From assembly GCA_964495085.1 (NCBI GenBank), contig CAZBUK010000004.1, positions 9,690-73,689 on the forward strand: 64,000 nucleotides of DNA, given 5' to 3'. How positions within the stretch are numbered: position 1 is the stretch's first letter; each line of letters begins with the position of its first letter. The notes beneath the pieces are model-generated. The model had not been told where the DNA came from. It made no database searches and was given only the letters and a program-made list of their open reading frames with translations. Of the stretch, positions 9,141-18,191 are shown one piece after another. The translations under genes and the position numbers were made by a program. Origin of the DNA: CAZBUK01 sp964495085. Lineage in GTDB: Bacteria; Bacteroidota; Ignavibacteria; T3Sed10-11.

Positions 9141-9510
9141 CTATTCGCAATCATGGCTCATCCGGAGCGCCGATCCGATCCGGCATGGGAACGCTCGAGT
9201 ATACATCAATCTACAAAAATCCCCGGATTTTTCAATATACTCAATCGATTTTTTCGCCGGGCGTGTCTCTCCCTCCCTGATGTGGATGGTAATCTCGACT
9301 TCACGGATATAGTCGGGGTTATACAATGAGAGCGAATCGTCCACGTGCAACGCCCCCGCGTTCATGCAGCCACATAATAGCCATCGAGGTAAATTGTTTG
9401 GTGATCGATCCGAGACGGAACACCGTTTGTGCGCTATTCGGAAGCAAACGTTCCGCATTCGCCGTACCGAATCCCCGCGAGATCAGGATTTCATCTGCCT
9501 TTGCCAAAGG
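9141..9510 (-). pseudogene. Remnant of a serine beta-lactamase-like hydrolase
   Basis: Immediately after the argH stop, one frame reads a fragment typical of class C beta-lactamase/esterase proteins. It contains SRGFGTANAE, TVFRLGSITKQFTSMAIMWL and the SxxK catalytic motif (SITK). It then breaks at a run of five Gs (about 9354-9358), and the next frame continues GALHVDDSLSLYNPDY, as expected of the family. After about 25 more residues the similarity stops. The 5' end begins at the argH stop codon and most of the protein (about 300 residues) is absent. I read it as a frameshifted relic truncated at both ends. Confidence 0.72.
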
Positions 9511-10716
9511 TTACGCATATTTACCGGCAATTTTCCGGTACGCGTCCCGGAACGGCACGCCCTGTTCCACCAGCTTGTAGACTTCCTCCGTGGCGTAGAG
9601 CTCTTCGCTCAGCGCGTCTCTGCATTTTACTTCGTTCACGCGCAACGATCCGAAAACCGCCGATAGTATGGCGATGCACTCTATAGTTATATCGAACGAT
9701 TGCATGACGACCCGCTTGGTGAGTTGAACGTCGCGGTGATAGCCGGTGATGAGGTTACTCATCATGCTGCCTGCCTGGACCTCGAACGAGGAGACAACGT
9801 GGTACCGGGCGCGGATGAGTTCGAGCACATCGGGATTTTTTTTCTGAGGCATAATCGAACTTCCGGTGGTGAATGCATCCGGCAGCTCGAAGAATCCGAA
9901 ATCGGGCATGCTGAAGAGAATCAGATCGGAGGAGATTCGGTTGAAATCGAAGAGGACCTGCGACAGCGCATGCAATATCGTGCGTTCGAACTTTCCCCTG
10001 CTGAGCTGCACGTAGACCGGATTCTTCTGAACGCGGGCGAATCCCAGCTCCTCTGCGATGAATTTCCGGTCGATCTTCAGCGGAACGCCGTATCCGGCTC
10101 CGCTTCCCGCGGGAGATTGATCGATGAGCGACCGTACCGAACGGATCAGTACGACATTGTCCTTCATTCCGTCAAGCAGTCCCTCCCCCCACATGGCAAC
10201 GGATGAGGGCATGGCTTTTCGCGTGTGCGTGTAACCCGGTAATGCGATCCCGCCGTATTTCTTAAGAAACGCGAGGAGTTTTTTTTCCAGCCGGGTATAT
10301 TCTGTCAGGACATCGTTGAGGGCGCTCTTATAATAGAGCCGGAGAGCCGTCAGGACCTGGTCGTTGCGCGACCGGCCTGTGTGGATTTTCTTCCCGAGAG
10401 CGCCGAGTCGCCGGGTCAGATACAGCTCGATCGCTGTGTGACAGTCTTCATGCTCCGGGAGAACCGTAAATGAGCCCTTCTTATGGAGTCCGATTATACG
10501 ATTCAGTTCCCGCTCGAGTCTGCGCGCTTCAATCTTTTTCAGTATGCCTTTTCGCGCGAGCATTTTTGCATGTGCGATCGACGCTTTGCAGTCGAAGTAC
10601 ACGAGCCGGTTATCGTATACGTAATCGTCGCCGACCGTAAACCGCTCTACGGCGGCGTCGATTTTTTTCCCTTTCGACCAGAGCTTAGATCTGGAATCTT
10701 TTATCCCGCCAGGCAT
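9511..10716 (-). CDS. argH: Argininosuccinate lyase
   Basis: Cleaves argininosuccinate to arginine and fumarate, the last step of arginine synthesis. 401 residues, shorter than the usual 450-470; the shortfall seems to be in the C-terminal region. Seen: KLWSKGKKID near the start, the HTGRSRNDQV substrate loop, PGYTHTRKAMPSSV, and the fumarase/lyase signature GSSIMPQKKNPD. The ATG at 10716 overlaps the 3' end of argG by 32 bases, so the two are translationally linked. Operon order argD-argG-argH. The shorter C-terminus may be a lineage feature; no frameshift is visible. Confidence 0.93.
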   Translation of the reverse strand: MPGGIKDSRSKLWSKGKKIDAAVERFTVGDDYVYDNRLVYFDCKASIAHAKMLARKGILKKIEARRLERELNRIIGLHKKGSFTVLPEHEDCHTAIELYLTRRLGALGKKIHTGRSRNDQVLTALRLYYKSALNDVLTEYTRLEKKLLAFLKKYGGIALPGYTHTRKAMPSSVAMWGEGLLDGMKDNVVLIRSVRSLIDQSPAGSGAGYGVPLKIDRKFIAEELGFARVQKNPVYVQLSRGKFERTILHALSQVLFDFNRISSDLILFSMPDFGFFELPDAFTTGSSIMPQKKNPDVLELIRARYHVVSSFEVQAGSMMSNLITGYHRDVQLTKRVVMQSFDITIECIAILSAVFGSLRVNEVKCRDALSEELYATEEVYKLVEQGVPFRDAYRKIAGKYA

Positions 10717-11947
10717 AGGTTTTATTCTTATGAAGTACCAGTTTATGCGCTTTCAGACGGAGCGCGTGAATATTGATAAAACCAGCCGAGTCGATTGCAT
10801 TGAATCCTCCTTCGACCTCCATGCTCGACTGGTCGCGGTCGTAGAGCGAGGTGGGAGATTCTCTCCCGATCGGAGTCGCGGTCCCTTTATAGAGCGACAT
10901 GGTGACGGTGCCGTCGATTGCCTCCTGGCTTTTAAAGAAGGCGCTCATGATAAAATCCATCTCGGGAGAAAACCAGAAACCGTTGTAAATGAGCTTGGAG
11001 AATGTCGGCACGAGCGAATCGCGGAGGTGCATAACCTCCTTATCCATTGCGATACCCTCCAGATCGCGATGGGCGATCCAGAGTATCGTCGCGCCGGGAG
11101 ATTCGTAGACCCCTCTCGATTTAATGCCGATGAAGCGGTTCTCGACCATATCGAGCCGGCCGACGCCGTTTTTCCCGCCGACTTCATTGAGATACAGGAA
11201 AAGATCGAGAGGATCGCTTTTTTCCGTGCCGTCTCCGCGGTTCACGACCCGGACCGGGATGCCGTCGTTGAAATGGATGTCGATAATCGTCTCTCGTGCC
11301 GGCGCTTTTTGGGGAGAGACAGTCCGGTTGAAAATATTTTCCGTCGGGCGGTACATCGGATCTTCAAGCACACCCGCTTCATGGCTGATGTGCATGAGAT
11401 TCTCGTCTTCGCTGTATGGTTTTTTCCGGGTCGCGCTCACCGGAATTCCCTGTTCCTGAGCGTAGCGGAGGAGATCGTTCCGTCCGCGGAATTCGGACAG
11501 GAAAACGGGATCTTTCCATGGGGAGATTATCCTGATATGGGGATTCAAAGCGTAGCAGGTCAGTTCAAACCGAACCTGGTCATTCCCCTTTCCCGTCGCG
11601 CCGTGGGAGACGTATGCTGCTTTTTCTTTAGCCGCGATCTCGATCTGTTTCTCAGCGAGGATGGGACGGGCGAGCGCGGTTCCGAGCAGGTACCGCCCTT
11701 CATAAACCGCGTTCCCCATGAGCGCCGGAAAAATGAATCGTGTCACGAACGCCTTCCTGAGATCCTCGATGTAGACTTTCGAGGCGCCGGTCGCGTATGC
11801 TTTCTTTTCGATTTCCGAAAAGTCCTCGCGTTGACCCACGTTCCCTACGAAACAGATAACCTCATATCCCTTGTTGCATAACCATTTCAGAATAACGGAG
11901 GTATCCAACCCGCCGCTGTAGGCGAGTATGACTTTTTCTTTCGACAT
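10685..11947 (-). CDS. argG: Argininosuccinate synthase
   Basis: Joins citrulline and aspartate with ATP to make argininosuccinate. Start chosen at the ATG at 11947 (MSKEKVILAYSGGLDTS), giving 420 residues; the frame is open 43 codons upstream, but that stretch overlaps argD and is not ArgG-like. Seen: the PP-loop AYSGGLDTS (9-17), SHGATGKGNDQVRFEL, the aspartate/citrulline-binding NLMHISHEAG, and ESPGATIL. It starts two bases after the argD stop and overlaps argH at its 3' end, so this is a tightly coupled operon. Confidence 0.95.
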   Translation of the reverse strand: MSKEKVILAYSGGLDTSVILKWLCNKGYEVICFVGNVGQREDFSEIEKKAYATGASKVYIEDLRKAFVTRFIFPALMGNAVYEGRYLLGTALARPILAEKQIEIAAKEKAAYVSHGATGKGNDQVRFELTCYALNPHIRIISPWKDPVFLSEFRGRNDLLRYAQEQGIPVSATRKKPYSEDENLMHISHEAGVLEDPMYRPTENIFNRTVSPQKAPARETIIDIHFNDGIPVRVVNRGDGTEKSDPLDLFLYLNEVGGKNGVGRLDMVENRFIGIKSRGVYESPGATILWIAHRDLEGIAMDKEVMHLRDSLVPTFSKLIYNGFWFSPEMDFIMSAFFKSQEAIDGTVTMSLYKGTATPIGRESPTSLYDRDQSSMEVEGGFNAIDSAGFINIHALRLKAHKLVLHKNKTYAWRDKRFQI

Positions 11948-11949
11948 TG

Positions 11950-13146
11950 CTATCCTTTCGATGAAGCCTGGTTCATGGAATTGAATATTTCGCGAAGATG
12001 CCGGTACGCATGCTCGAGATGTTCTTCTCCGATGATCAGCGGAGGGAGAAACCGCAGGACTGTCTGCGAGGTACAATTTAAAAGTATCCCCCGTTCCCTG
12101 AGCTGTACGATGACCGGCTCGCCGTCGACCGAGAGATCGAGTCCCGCCATGAGTCCGAAGCCCCGCACCTCTCGAACGAGCGAGGGAAATTCATCGCGTA
12201 ATGCATGGAGCCGGGCGGTTAAGATCCCGCCGGTCCGTTGTACCCGCTGCAGCAGACCCCGTTCCATAATCTCCTCGAGCACGACGATACCCGCCGCGCA
12301 GGCTACGGGATTTCCGCCGAACGTCGTGCCATGCGATCCGGGCTGCAGGATGTCGGCAACAGTCTCATTGCCGAGTATGCAGCCGAGCGGAAGTCCGCCG
12401 CCGAGAGGCTTGGCGACGACCACTATATCGGGCTGTATATCGTAGTGCTGGTAACCGAAGAAGGTGCCTGTTCTTCCCAATCCGGATTGGATCTCGTCCG
12501 CGATGAGGAGAAACCCATATTTGTGCTTGAGTTCCGCAAGTGTCCGGACGAAATCAGAATCTACCGTTCGGATTCCTCCTTCTCCCTGGATGAACTCGAG
12601 AATCACTGCGGCTGTCTGCTCATGCACCGCGCCCGAGAGAGTTTTGATGTCGTTAAACTGAACTGATCGAAAATTCGCGAGGAACGGTTCGTATCCGTCG
12701 CGGTATTTTGGCGAATCCATGAGTGATAGCGCCCCCATCGTTCGTCCATGGAACGCATGCGAAAATGAGAGAATTTCGTTTTTGTCCTTCGCCTGTCCCC
12801 ATTTTCGGGCGATCTTGATCGCACCCTCGATCGCCTCGGTGCCGCTGTTCGAGAGAAAAACTTTCCGATAACCCGAATACTTCGTGAGCAGCCCGGCAAG
12901 ATCTATCTGCGGCTGCTGCAGGTAGAAATTCGATACGTGGATGTACTTCTCGCATTGCGATTGGATAGCGCGCAGGAGACGGGGATGACCATATCCGAGG
13001 GCATTGACGGCGAGTCCCCCGAAAAGATCAAGATATTTCTCTCCCGACTTTGTATATAAATACACTCCATCCCCATAATCAATCTCAAGGGGGATGCGTT
13101 TATAGGTATGGAAAAAATATGTCGATTCCCGCTCGATTATGTTCAT
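11950..13146 (-). CDS. argD: Acetylornithine aminotransferase (class III, PLP)
   Basis: Transfers the amino group from glutamate to N-acetylglutamate semialdehyde. 398 residues. Seen: NSGTEAIEGAIKIAR (phosphate binding), FHGRTMGALS, ILEFIQGEGGI, LIADEIQSGLGRTG (Asp that contacts the PLP nitrogen) and the PLP lysine in VVAKPLGGGLPLG. First gene of argD-argG-argH, divergent from argC across a 189-base control region. ArgJ in the other arm recycles acetyl groups, so an N-acetylated pathway is consistent. No strong ribosome-binding site precedes the ATG. Confidence 0.92.
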   Translation of the reverse strand: MNIIERESTYFFHTYKRIPLEIDYGDGVYLYTKSGEKYLDLFGGLAVNALGYGHPRLLRAIQSQCEKYIHVSNFYLQQPQIDLAGLLTKYSGYRKVFLSNSGTEAIEGAIKIARKWGQAKDKNEILSFSHAFHGRTMGALSLMDSPKYRDGYEPFLANFRSVQFNDIKTLSGAVHEQTAAVILEFIQGEGGIRTVDSDFVRTLAELKHKYGFLLIADEIQSGLGRTGTFFGYQHYDIQPDIVVVAKPLGGGLPLGCILGNETVADILQPGSHGTTFGGNPVACAAGIVVLEEIMERGLLQRVQRTGGILTARLHALRDEFPSLVREVRGFGLMAGLDLSVDGEPVIVQLRERGILLNCTSQTVLRFLPPLIIGEEHLEHAYRHLREIFNSMNQASSKG

Positions 13147-13187
13147 ATTTCAGTCCGAAAATAATCTTTATAATGAAGAGAAAAAAC

Positions 13188-13223
13188 TTGCATAATTATA
13201 CACAATTATGTATAATTATGCAA
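13188..13223. promoter_or_regulatory. Paired ARG-box-like operator in the argD/argC divergent region
   Basis: Two 15-base arms, TTGCATAATTATACA (13188-13202) and its exact reverse complement (13209-13223), are separated by CAATTA. Each arm is itself a near-palindrome resembling ArgR half-site pairs (TGCATAATTATACA). ArgR hexamers typically bind two such boxes side by side. The site lies about 42 bases from argD and 113 from argC, so it could control both arms. The regulator gene argR is in the same locus. Function is inferred from palindromy and context. Confidence 0.8.
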
Positions 13224-13335
13224 CCTGTTTTCAAGAAATTACACCGAAGAATCGAACGAAGCGCCGGCGAGGGGCAGGGTATTTCCAGCCATCCCAGCGA
13301 AGTTTATCAATAAATAACCAGAAAATCCACAACAC

Positions 13336-14349
13336 ATGATCAAAGCAGGAATCATCGGTGCCTCCGGTTACTCGGGAGCTGAGCTTCTCCGTCTGCTTGC
13401 TAACCGGAGCGACGTATCGGTCCGGGCGGTTGTAGCAAACACCTCCGCCGGAAAAAAAGTAGAAGACCTCTACCCGCGCTTCAGGAACGTATCCGGACTT
13501 ACGTATATCCCGCTGGATCAACTCTCCGACAACGGCCTCGATGTTCTCTTTTTTGCTCTTCCGTCGGGCGAAGCGATGCACCTTATTCCGCAACGCCTCG
13601 GCAACGGCACCAGGTTGATAGATCTCGGCGGCGACTTCAGACTGACGGACGAGACAATGTACGAATCGTACTACGGCCATGCTCATTCGTCTCCCTCTCT
13701 TCTGGGCGGGATCGTGTACGGATTGCCCGAGCTATTTTCCCGTGAAATAGCCGGATCGAAATTCATTTCCAATCCCGGCTGTTATCCTACATCGGTCATC
13801 CTCGCGCTCTATCCAGTTTTAAAAGACGGCGTTGTTGAACCGGAAGGTATTGTCATTAACTCGCTCTCGGGAGTATCCGGTGCGGGGCGCAAGGCGTCGG
13901 TAGATCTCAGCTTTTCGGAAGTGAACGAAAATGTCAGAGCGTATAAAGTAACCAATCACCAACACATACCTGAGATACGGTCGGTTCTGGCGCGCGCGAC
14001 CGGACATACGCCTGCTTTTTCTTTCGTGCCGCATCTCATTCCCATTACACGCGGTATTTATACCACCATACATTGTACGCTCGCGGGAAAAACGTCGGCT
14101 GCTGAAATCTATGAACTATATCAGGAGCATTACCGGAACGCGCCCTTCGTTCGATTAACAGAGCGCATACCGCAGATACAGAGCGTGGTTTTTACCAACT
14201 ATTGCGACATCCACGTCTCCGTTCAGCCCGAAACGAATCAACTCATCCTCATCTCGGTGATCGACAATCTGGTCAAAGGGGCCGCCGGGCAGGCAATCCA
14301 GAATATGAACCTGATGTTCGGCCTGGATGAAACTACGGGACTTATGTAA
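13336..14349 (+). CDS. argC: N-acetyl-gamma-glutamyl-phosphate reductase
   Basis: NADPH-dependent reduction of N-acetylglutamyl phosphate to the semialdehyde. 337 residues, normal for the long form. Seen: the nucleotide-binding GASGYSGAELLRLL (8-21), the catalytic cysteine in ISNPGCYPTS (Cys149), and the histidine-containing NHQHIPEI segment. First gene of argC-argJ-argB-argR. The ATG has no obvious Shine-Dalgarno sequence. The argJ start follows its stop with no gap. Confidence 0.95.
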   Translation: MIKAGIIGASGYSGAELLRLLANRSDVSVRAVVANTSAGKKVEDLYPRFRNVSGLTYIPLDQLSDNGLDVLFFALPSGEAMHLIPQRLGNGTRLIDLGGDFRLTDETMYESYYGHAHSSPSLLGGIVYGLPELFSREIAGSKFISNPGCYPTSVILALYPVLKDGVVEPEGIVINSLSGVSGAGRKASVDLSFSEVNENVRAYKVTNHQHIPEIRSVLARATGHTPAFSFVPHLIPITRGIYTTIHCTLAGKTSAAEIYELYQEHYRNAPFVRLTERIPQIQSVVFTNYCDIHVSVQPETNQLILISVIDNLVKGAAGQAIQNMNLMFGLDETTGLM

Positions 14350-15447
14350 GTGAAAGGATCTGTAATGTTTCACGATTGTGAAGGCGGCGTAACCGCCGCT
14401 CAGGGATACCGCGCTTCGGGAGTACATTGCGGCATTAAACGGCAGAATAAAGATATCGCACTGCTCTTCTCCGACCTGCCCTCATGTGCCGCCGGCGTCT
14501 TTACGACGAGCAGAACCGCCGCCCCTTCCATCGAGCTGAACCGCCGTCGCCTGCAGGAAGGATCTTCCATCCGCGGCATCATCGTCAACAGCGGAAATGC
14601 GAATGCCTGCACGGGCGAACGGGGAATGCGGGATGCCATCCGTACGGCAGCCGTCACCGCGCAGCATCTGGGAATCAGGGACGAAGAAGTGCTCGTCGCT
14701 TCGACGGGCGTGATCGGCGAGTTCCTGCCGATGGACAAAGTCGAGCCGGGCATCGAACAAGCCGTTGCNNNNNNNNNNNNNNNNNNNNNNNNNNNNNNNN
14801 NNNNNNNNNNNNNNNNNNNNNNNNNNNNNNNNNNNNNNNNNNNNNNNNNNNNNNNNNNNNNNNNNNNNACGGTCGATCGCTCGTTTAACTGCATCAGCGT
14901 TGACGGCGATACCAGCACCAACGATATGGTTGTTCTGCTCGCGAACGGTGCCGCGGGGAATACCGAGATCATCGATCCCTCATCCGCCGAATTCAGGCTC
15001 TTCTGCAAAGCCCTTGAGCATCTCTTCGTCAAACTGGCCAAAATGATCGTCGTCGACGGAGAAGGAGCGACCAAACTGGTCGAGATCCGGGTCGAGCATG
15101 CTTCATCCGAAGAGACCGCACGCATGGCCGCACGCACGATTGCAAATTCGAATCTCGTGAAGACGGCGATCCATGGCGCGGATGCGAATTGGGGACGAAT
15201 TCTCGTCGCGCTGGGTTATTCGGGCATCGATTTCGACCCGGCGCTGACCGAGGTCAGATTCGGCGAGGTTCCGATCCTCAGAAAGAATTATGTCATCGAA
15301 TTCTCCGAGCAGGCTGCCCGAGTGGAGCTCGAGAAGAAAGAAATCACCATCACCGTCGATCTGAATCAGGGTAACGCATCCTCTCAATTCTGGACATGCG
15401 ATCTGACGAAAGAATACATCACCATTAATGCTCACTATCGCTCATAA
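14350..15447 (+). CDS. argJ: Glutamate N-acetyltransferase ArgJ, interrupted by a scaffold gap
   Basis: Moves the acetyl group from N-acetylornithine to glutamate, closing the acetyl cycle. Seen before the gap: GVFTTSRTAAPSIELNRR, IIVNSGNANACTG and VASTGVIGEFLPMDKV. Seen after it: SFNCISVDGDTSTNDMVV, the hallmark of the beta chain, and KTAIHGADANWGRIL. The 100 N remove the autoproteolysis site (an Ala-Thr bond whose Thr is the nucleophile), so it cannot be checked. By family comparison the true missing stretch should be nearer 70-80 codons than 33. Start either GTG at 14350, directly after the argC stop, or ATG at 14365 (MFHDCEGG). Confidence 0.93.
   Translation: MKGSVMFHDCEGGVTAAQGYRASGVHCGIKRQNKDIALLFSDLPSCAAGVFTTSRTAAPSIELNRRRLQEGSSIRGIIVNSGNANACTGERGMRDAIRTAAVTAQHLGIRDEEVLVASTGVIGEFLPMDKVEPGIEQAVXXXXXXXXXXXXXXXXXXXXXXXXXXXXXXXXXXTVDRSFNCISVDGDTSTNDMVVLLANGAAGNTEIIDPSSAEFRLFCKALEHLFVKLAKMIVVDGEGATKLVEIRVEHASSEETARMAARTIANSNLVKTAIHGADANWGRILVALGYSGIDFDPALTEVRFGEVPILRKNYVIEFSEQAARVELEKKEITITVDLNQGNASSQFWTCDLTKEYITINAHYRS
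14769..14868. other. Assembly gap of 100 N
   Basis: Exactly 100 unknown bases, a conventional placeholder for a scaffold gap of unknown size. The argJ frame happens to stay open across it, but the number of bases hidden is not known. Confidence 0.98.
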
Positions 15448-15455
15448 GGAAGACT

Positions 15456-16295
15456 ATGACAACTGCCGAGTTGAAACGGTACGCGGAACATCCCGATCTG
15501 TATAAATACCGGGGGACGACCTTCGTGATCAAATACGGCGGCGCTGCGATGATCAACGAAGACCTGAAAACATCGGTCGTCCACGACATTATCCGGCTCA
15601 AACAGGCGGGCATCAAGGTCATCGTGGTCCATGGCGGCGGAAAAGAGATAACCACGATCGCCGGAAAGCTGGGTCTCGAATCCGTATTCATCGACGGACA
15701 ACGCTATACAGATCCGGAGATGATGAGTGTCGTGCAGATGGTGCTCGCGGGTAAGACTAATAAGGAGATCGTCGCGCTCCTGAACCGGCACCATGGAAAC
15801 GCGCTCGGATTGAGCGGAATCGATCTCGATCTCATACGGGTCAAGAAATATGAGCACAACGGATCGGATCTCGGTCTCGTCGGGGATATCACCGGCATCA
15901 ATACCGTTTATCTCGAGATGCTGCTGAACCACTCCATCATCCCCGTCATCGCCCCGATCGGCGTCGACGAACACCGGACCGCGTATAACATTAATGCCGA
16001 TATCGCGGCATCCCGGGTCGCAGAACATATCTGCGCCGAGAAGCTCATCTACCTGAGCGATATCGAGGGGGTGTATGCACACGGCAGGCTCCTGAACCGA
16101 ATTAACAGCACGGAAGCCGAAGAACTCATTCGAATGAAGGAAATCGAGAAAGGAATGATACCGAAAATCCGATCCGCATTTACCGCGCTGCAGAACAATG
16201 TCGGCTCGGTGCACATCGTCGACGGGAGGGTGAAGCATCCCGTCATCAATTGCTTTACGGACGGAGCCGTGTCGGGAACCGAGCTCGTGCTCTGA
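15456..16295 (+). CDS. argB: Acetylglutamate kinase
   Basis: Phosphorylates N-acetylglutamate with ATP, the usual feedback point of the pathway. 279 residues. Seen: FVIKYGGAAM (phosphate-binding lysine and glycines), IVVHGGGKEI, NINADIAASRVAEHI and LIYLSDIEGVYA, all in amino-acid-kinase order. It has an N-terminal helical extension (about 18 residues before the first strand), which in arginine-inhibited forms takes part in hexamer formation, so feedback inhibition is plausible. It starts eight bases after the argJ stop. Confidence 0.94.
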   Translation: MTTAELKRYAEHPDLYKYRGTTFVIKYGGAAMINEDLKTSVVHDIIRLKQAGIKVIVVHGGGKEITTIAGKLGLESVFIDGQRYTDPEMMSVVQMVLAGKTNKEIVALLNRHHGNALGLSGIDLDLIRVKKYEHNGSDLGLVGDITGINTVYLEMLLNHSIIPVIAPIGVDEHRTAYNINADIAASRVAEHICAEKLIYLSDIEGVYAHGRLLNRINSTEAEELIRMKEIEKGMIPKIRSAFTALQNNVGSVHIVDGRVKHPVINCFTDGAVSGTELVL

Positions 16296-16342
16296 GACTT
16301 TTCCCGAAATAATAGCGTACCATCGGTAACTTTGAATGACCT

Positions 16343-16786
16343 ATGCAAAAACTAACACGTCAGCTTGCGATTCGCGAGATTATCACCGGCAGCGATATCA
16401 CCAGCCAGGACCAGCTCAGGAAGGAATTGCGGAAACGCGGTTTTGCGGTCACCCAGGCGACGCTCTCCCGGGATCTGCATGAACTCGGCGTCAGCCGCGC
16501 TGCAACCAGCGGCGGATCCAAGTATATCCTGCGGCACGAATCGCCGCTCCGGAATATCAGGCTGCTGTCCGGCCAGGAAATTCTCTCGATACAGCACAAC
16601 GAAAACCTGGTCGTCGTGCTCACTTTGCCCGGATGTGCGAATGCCGTCGGCCAGTATCTCGATCAGCAGGAAAACGATCAGATCATGGCGACGCTCGCCG
16701 GAGACAACACTCTCCTCGTCATACCGGCATCCGTTGACGGCATCGATGAGCTGACGGAATCTCTGAGATCGCTGCTTACCGGATAA
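16343..16786 (+). CDS. argR: Arginine repressor ArgR
   Basis: Arginine-responsive hexameric transcription factor. 147 residues, the usual length. The N-terminal winged helix-turn-helix (about 1-70) includes LRKELRKRGFAVTQATLSRD. The C-terminal oligomerisation and arginine-binding domain (about 80-147) includes LPGCANAVGQYLDQ and LAGDNTLLVIPAS, the place of the family's GD-T motif. Last gene of the argCJB-argR arm, 47 bases after argB. It should act on the paired palindromes at 13188-13223. Confidence 0.94.
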   Translation: MQKLTRQLAIREIITGSDITSQDQLRKELRKRGFAVTQATLSRDLHELGVSRAATSGGSKYILRHESPLRNIRLLSGQEILSIQHNENLVVVLTLPGCANAVGQYLDQQENDQIMATLAGDNTLLVIPASVDGIDELTESLRSLLTG

Positions 16787-17422
16787 ATGTCCGTTTTCCA
16801 ATCAGCAGTTACACCCTAATTCATCCCTGAAACCGGCGATTTCAAGGAAATACGACCGGGAAAAAGTCGGAAAGCAGTGGGAGAAATCGGACCGATCTTC
16901 TGTAGTGGGGGAATTATGTGCCGTCTCAGTTCGTAATAATTAATCCTTTCGAAGTCTCAAAAATTTTGTTGCATTTTACTCTCTAATTTTGTAACATTTC
17001 TCACAAAATTTTCCTGATACCCGAAATACGAAGCGATGTGCCGACTACGTATTCCCGGAACACAATCTTCTTACGAGAAATAGAGATAAGCCGATTCAAT
17101 ATACACTTCGTTCAATTCTCACCGACCAAGCTGGAAAAAATGAATTAATAGATTCTCAAACCATGCGTTACACTTTTCCATTAAAACAATCTGTTTAAAT
17201 CCCGTATCAGAACCATGTCGTCCCGCTCGGAGTATCTCAGCATAACTCCGACCGGAGCCCTGTAACCAAACATCTTTTTAAAGTGACGTAAAGAGCGGAT
17301 TTTTCGTGGTTTCGGTCAGAAGAACCATCCTGCAATCTCATTCGCGCTGCCTTGCTACCCGACATAATCGATAAGAGCCGTACACTCTGATCACTGCATC
17401 ACGTTCGTGAAGGGAGAGTATT
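16787..17422. other. Intergenic region without a recognisable gene
   Basis: 636 bases, AT-rich in the first half. I see no convincing ORF, tRNA or T-tract terminator. It presumably carries the end of the arg transcript and the promoter of the membrane-amidase cassette. A clear ribosome-binding site (GGGAGAG) sits just before the ATG at 17423. Confidence 0.6.
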
Positions 17423-18178
17423 ATGGAAGATGTTTTGCTGGCATTGGGTATATTCGTCGCGATCATCGCAATTCTTATCGGTCTGAGAGCGAAAGTCGGA
17501 GATAAGTTTGAGATAAAGAATTCCGATATCCTGATGGCCCTGATACCGATCGCATTTTGGCTTGTCCTGACGGGCAAGATAAAGATTGTCGAATTCGGCG
17601 GATTTAAAGTCGAGGCTGCATTCAGAGAAGCTTCACAGGCTTCAGTATCTCCGCAGATCACGCCCATGAAGCTGCCGGTCGAACCGCTTACCATGGACCC
17701 GAAAACGGGCGTCGATCAGATTCCGAAGCTGCTGCAGAATAAAACAAAAGCATTGGTCTTCCAGCTCGGATACGGCGGATATTACGGCCCTGCGATAGAG
17801 GAATATGTACTTCGATTGACCGAATTTCCGTATCTCCGGTATATCATTATCCAGCATCGGGACGGAACTTTTGCGGGCATTGCGGATGCGGAAGCTCTTG
17901 CAGCGCAATTTAAAACTCAGCCGGGTCAGAGCGCGCGTCAGCTCGAAAGGGGCCTCGTCGAATCAAATCTGGCTGTATTGGCGGAACTCCCCGGATTTTT
18001 ACCGGCTGAACATGCGATACAGGAGAACATAGAAATCCAGCATGCGTTGGAAAAGCTTGAAGATCTGAAACGCGAAACCCTCCCCGTCGTCGATTCAAAC
18101 GGCAGGTTTATCGGGATCGCCGAACGTACACAGCTCGTCTCGAGTATGATCCTCGACGTTGCGAGAAGAGTCAAATAA
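17423..18178 (+). CDS. Membrane-anchored protein with CBS-like segments
   Basis: 251 residues, not assigned to a named family. Two hydrophobic helices at about 3-20 and 34-50 anchor it. The soluble part has a segment YLRYIIIQHRDGTFAGIADAE (about 128-148, here in two parts: RYIIIQHRDG and TFAGIADAEAL) and a second segment, LPVVDSNGRFIGIAERTQL, with the strand-turn-strand pattern of CBS domains, which often bind adenine nucleotides. A nucleotide-sensing role is therefore only a suggestion. First gene of the six-gene cassette, with a strong ribosome-binding site; 13 bases precede the amidase gene. Confidence 0.6.
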   Translation: MEDVLLALGIFVAIIAILIGLRAKVGDKFEIKNSDILMALIPIAFWLVLTGKIKIVEFGGFKVEAAFREASQASVSPQITPMKLPVEPLTMDPKTGVDQIPKLLQNKTKALVFQLGYGGYYGPAIEEYVLRLTEFPYLRYIIIQHRDGTFAGIADAEALAAQFKTQPGQSARQLERGLVESNLAVLAELPGFLPAEHAIQENIEIQHALEKLEDLKRETLPVVDSNGRFIGIAERTQLVSSMILDVARRVK

Positions 18179-18191
18179 CCACGGAGACAGC

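Noticed and set aside
10730..11881. 383-codon plus-strand frame opposite argG
   Set aside because: It is antisense to a clear argininosuccinate synthase and has no recognisable domain.
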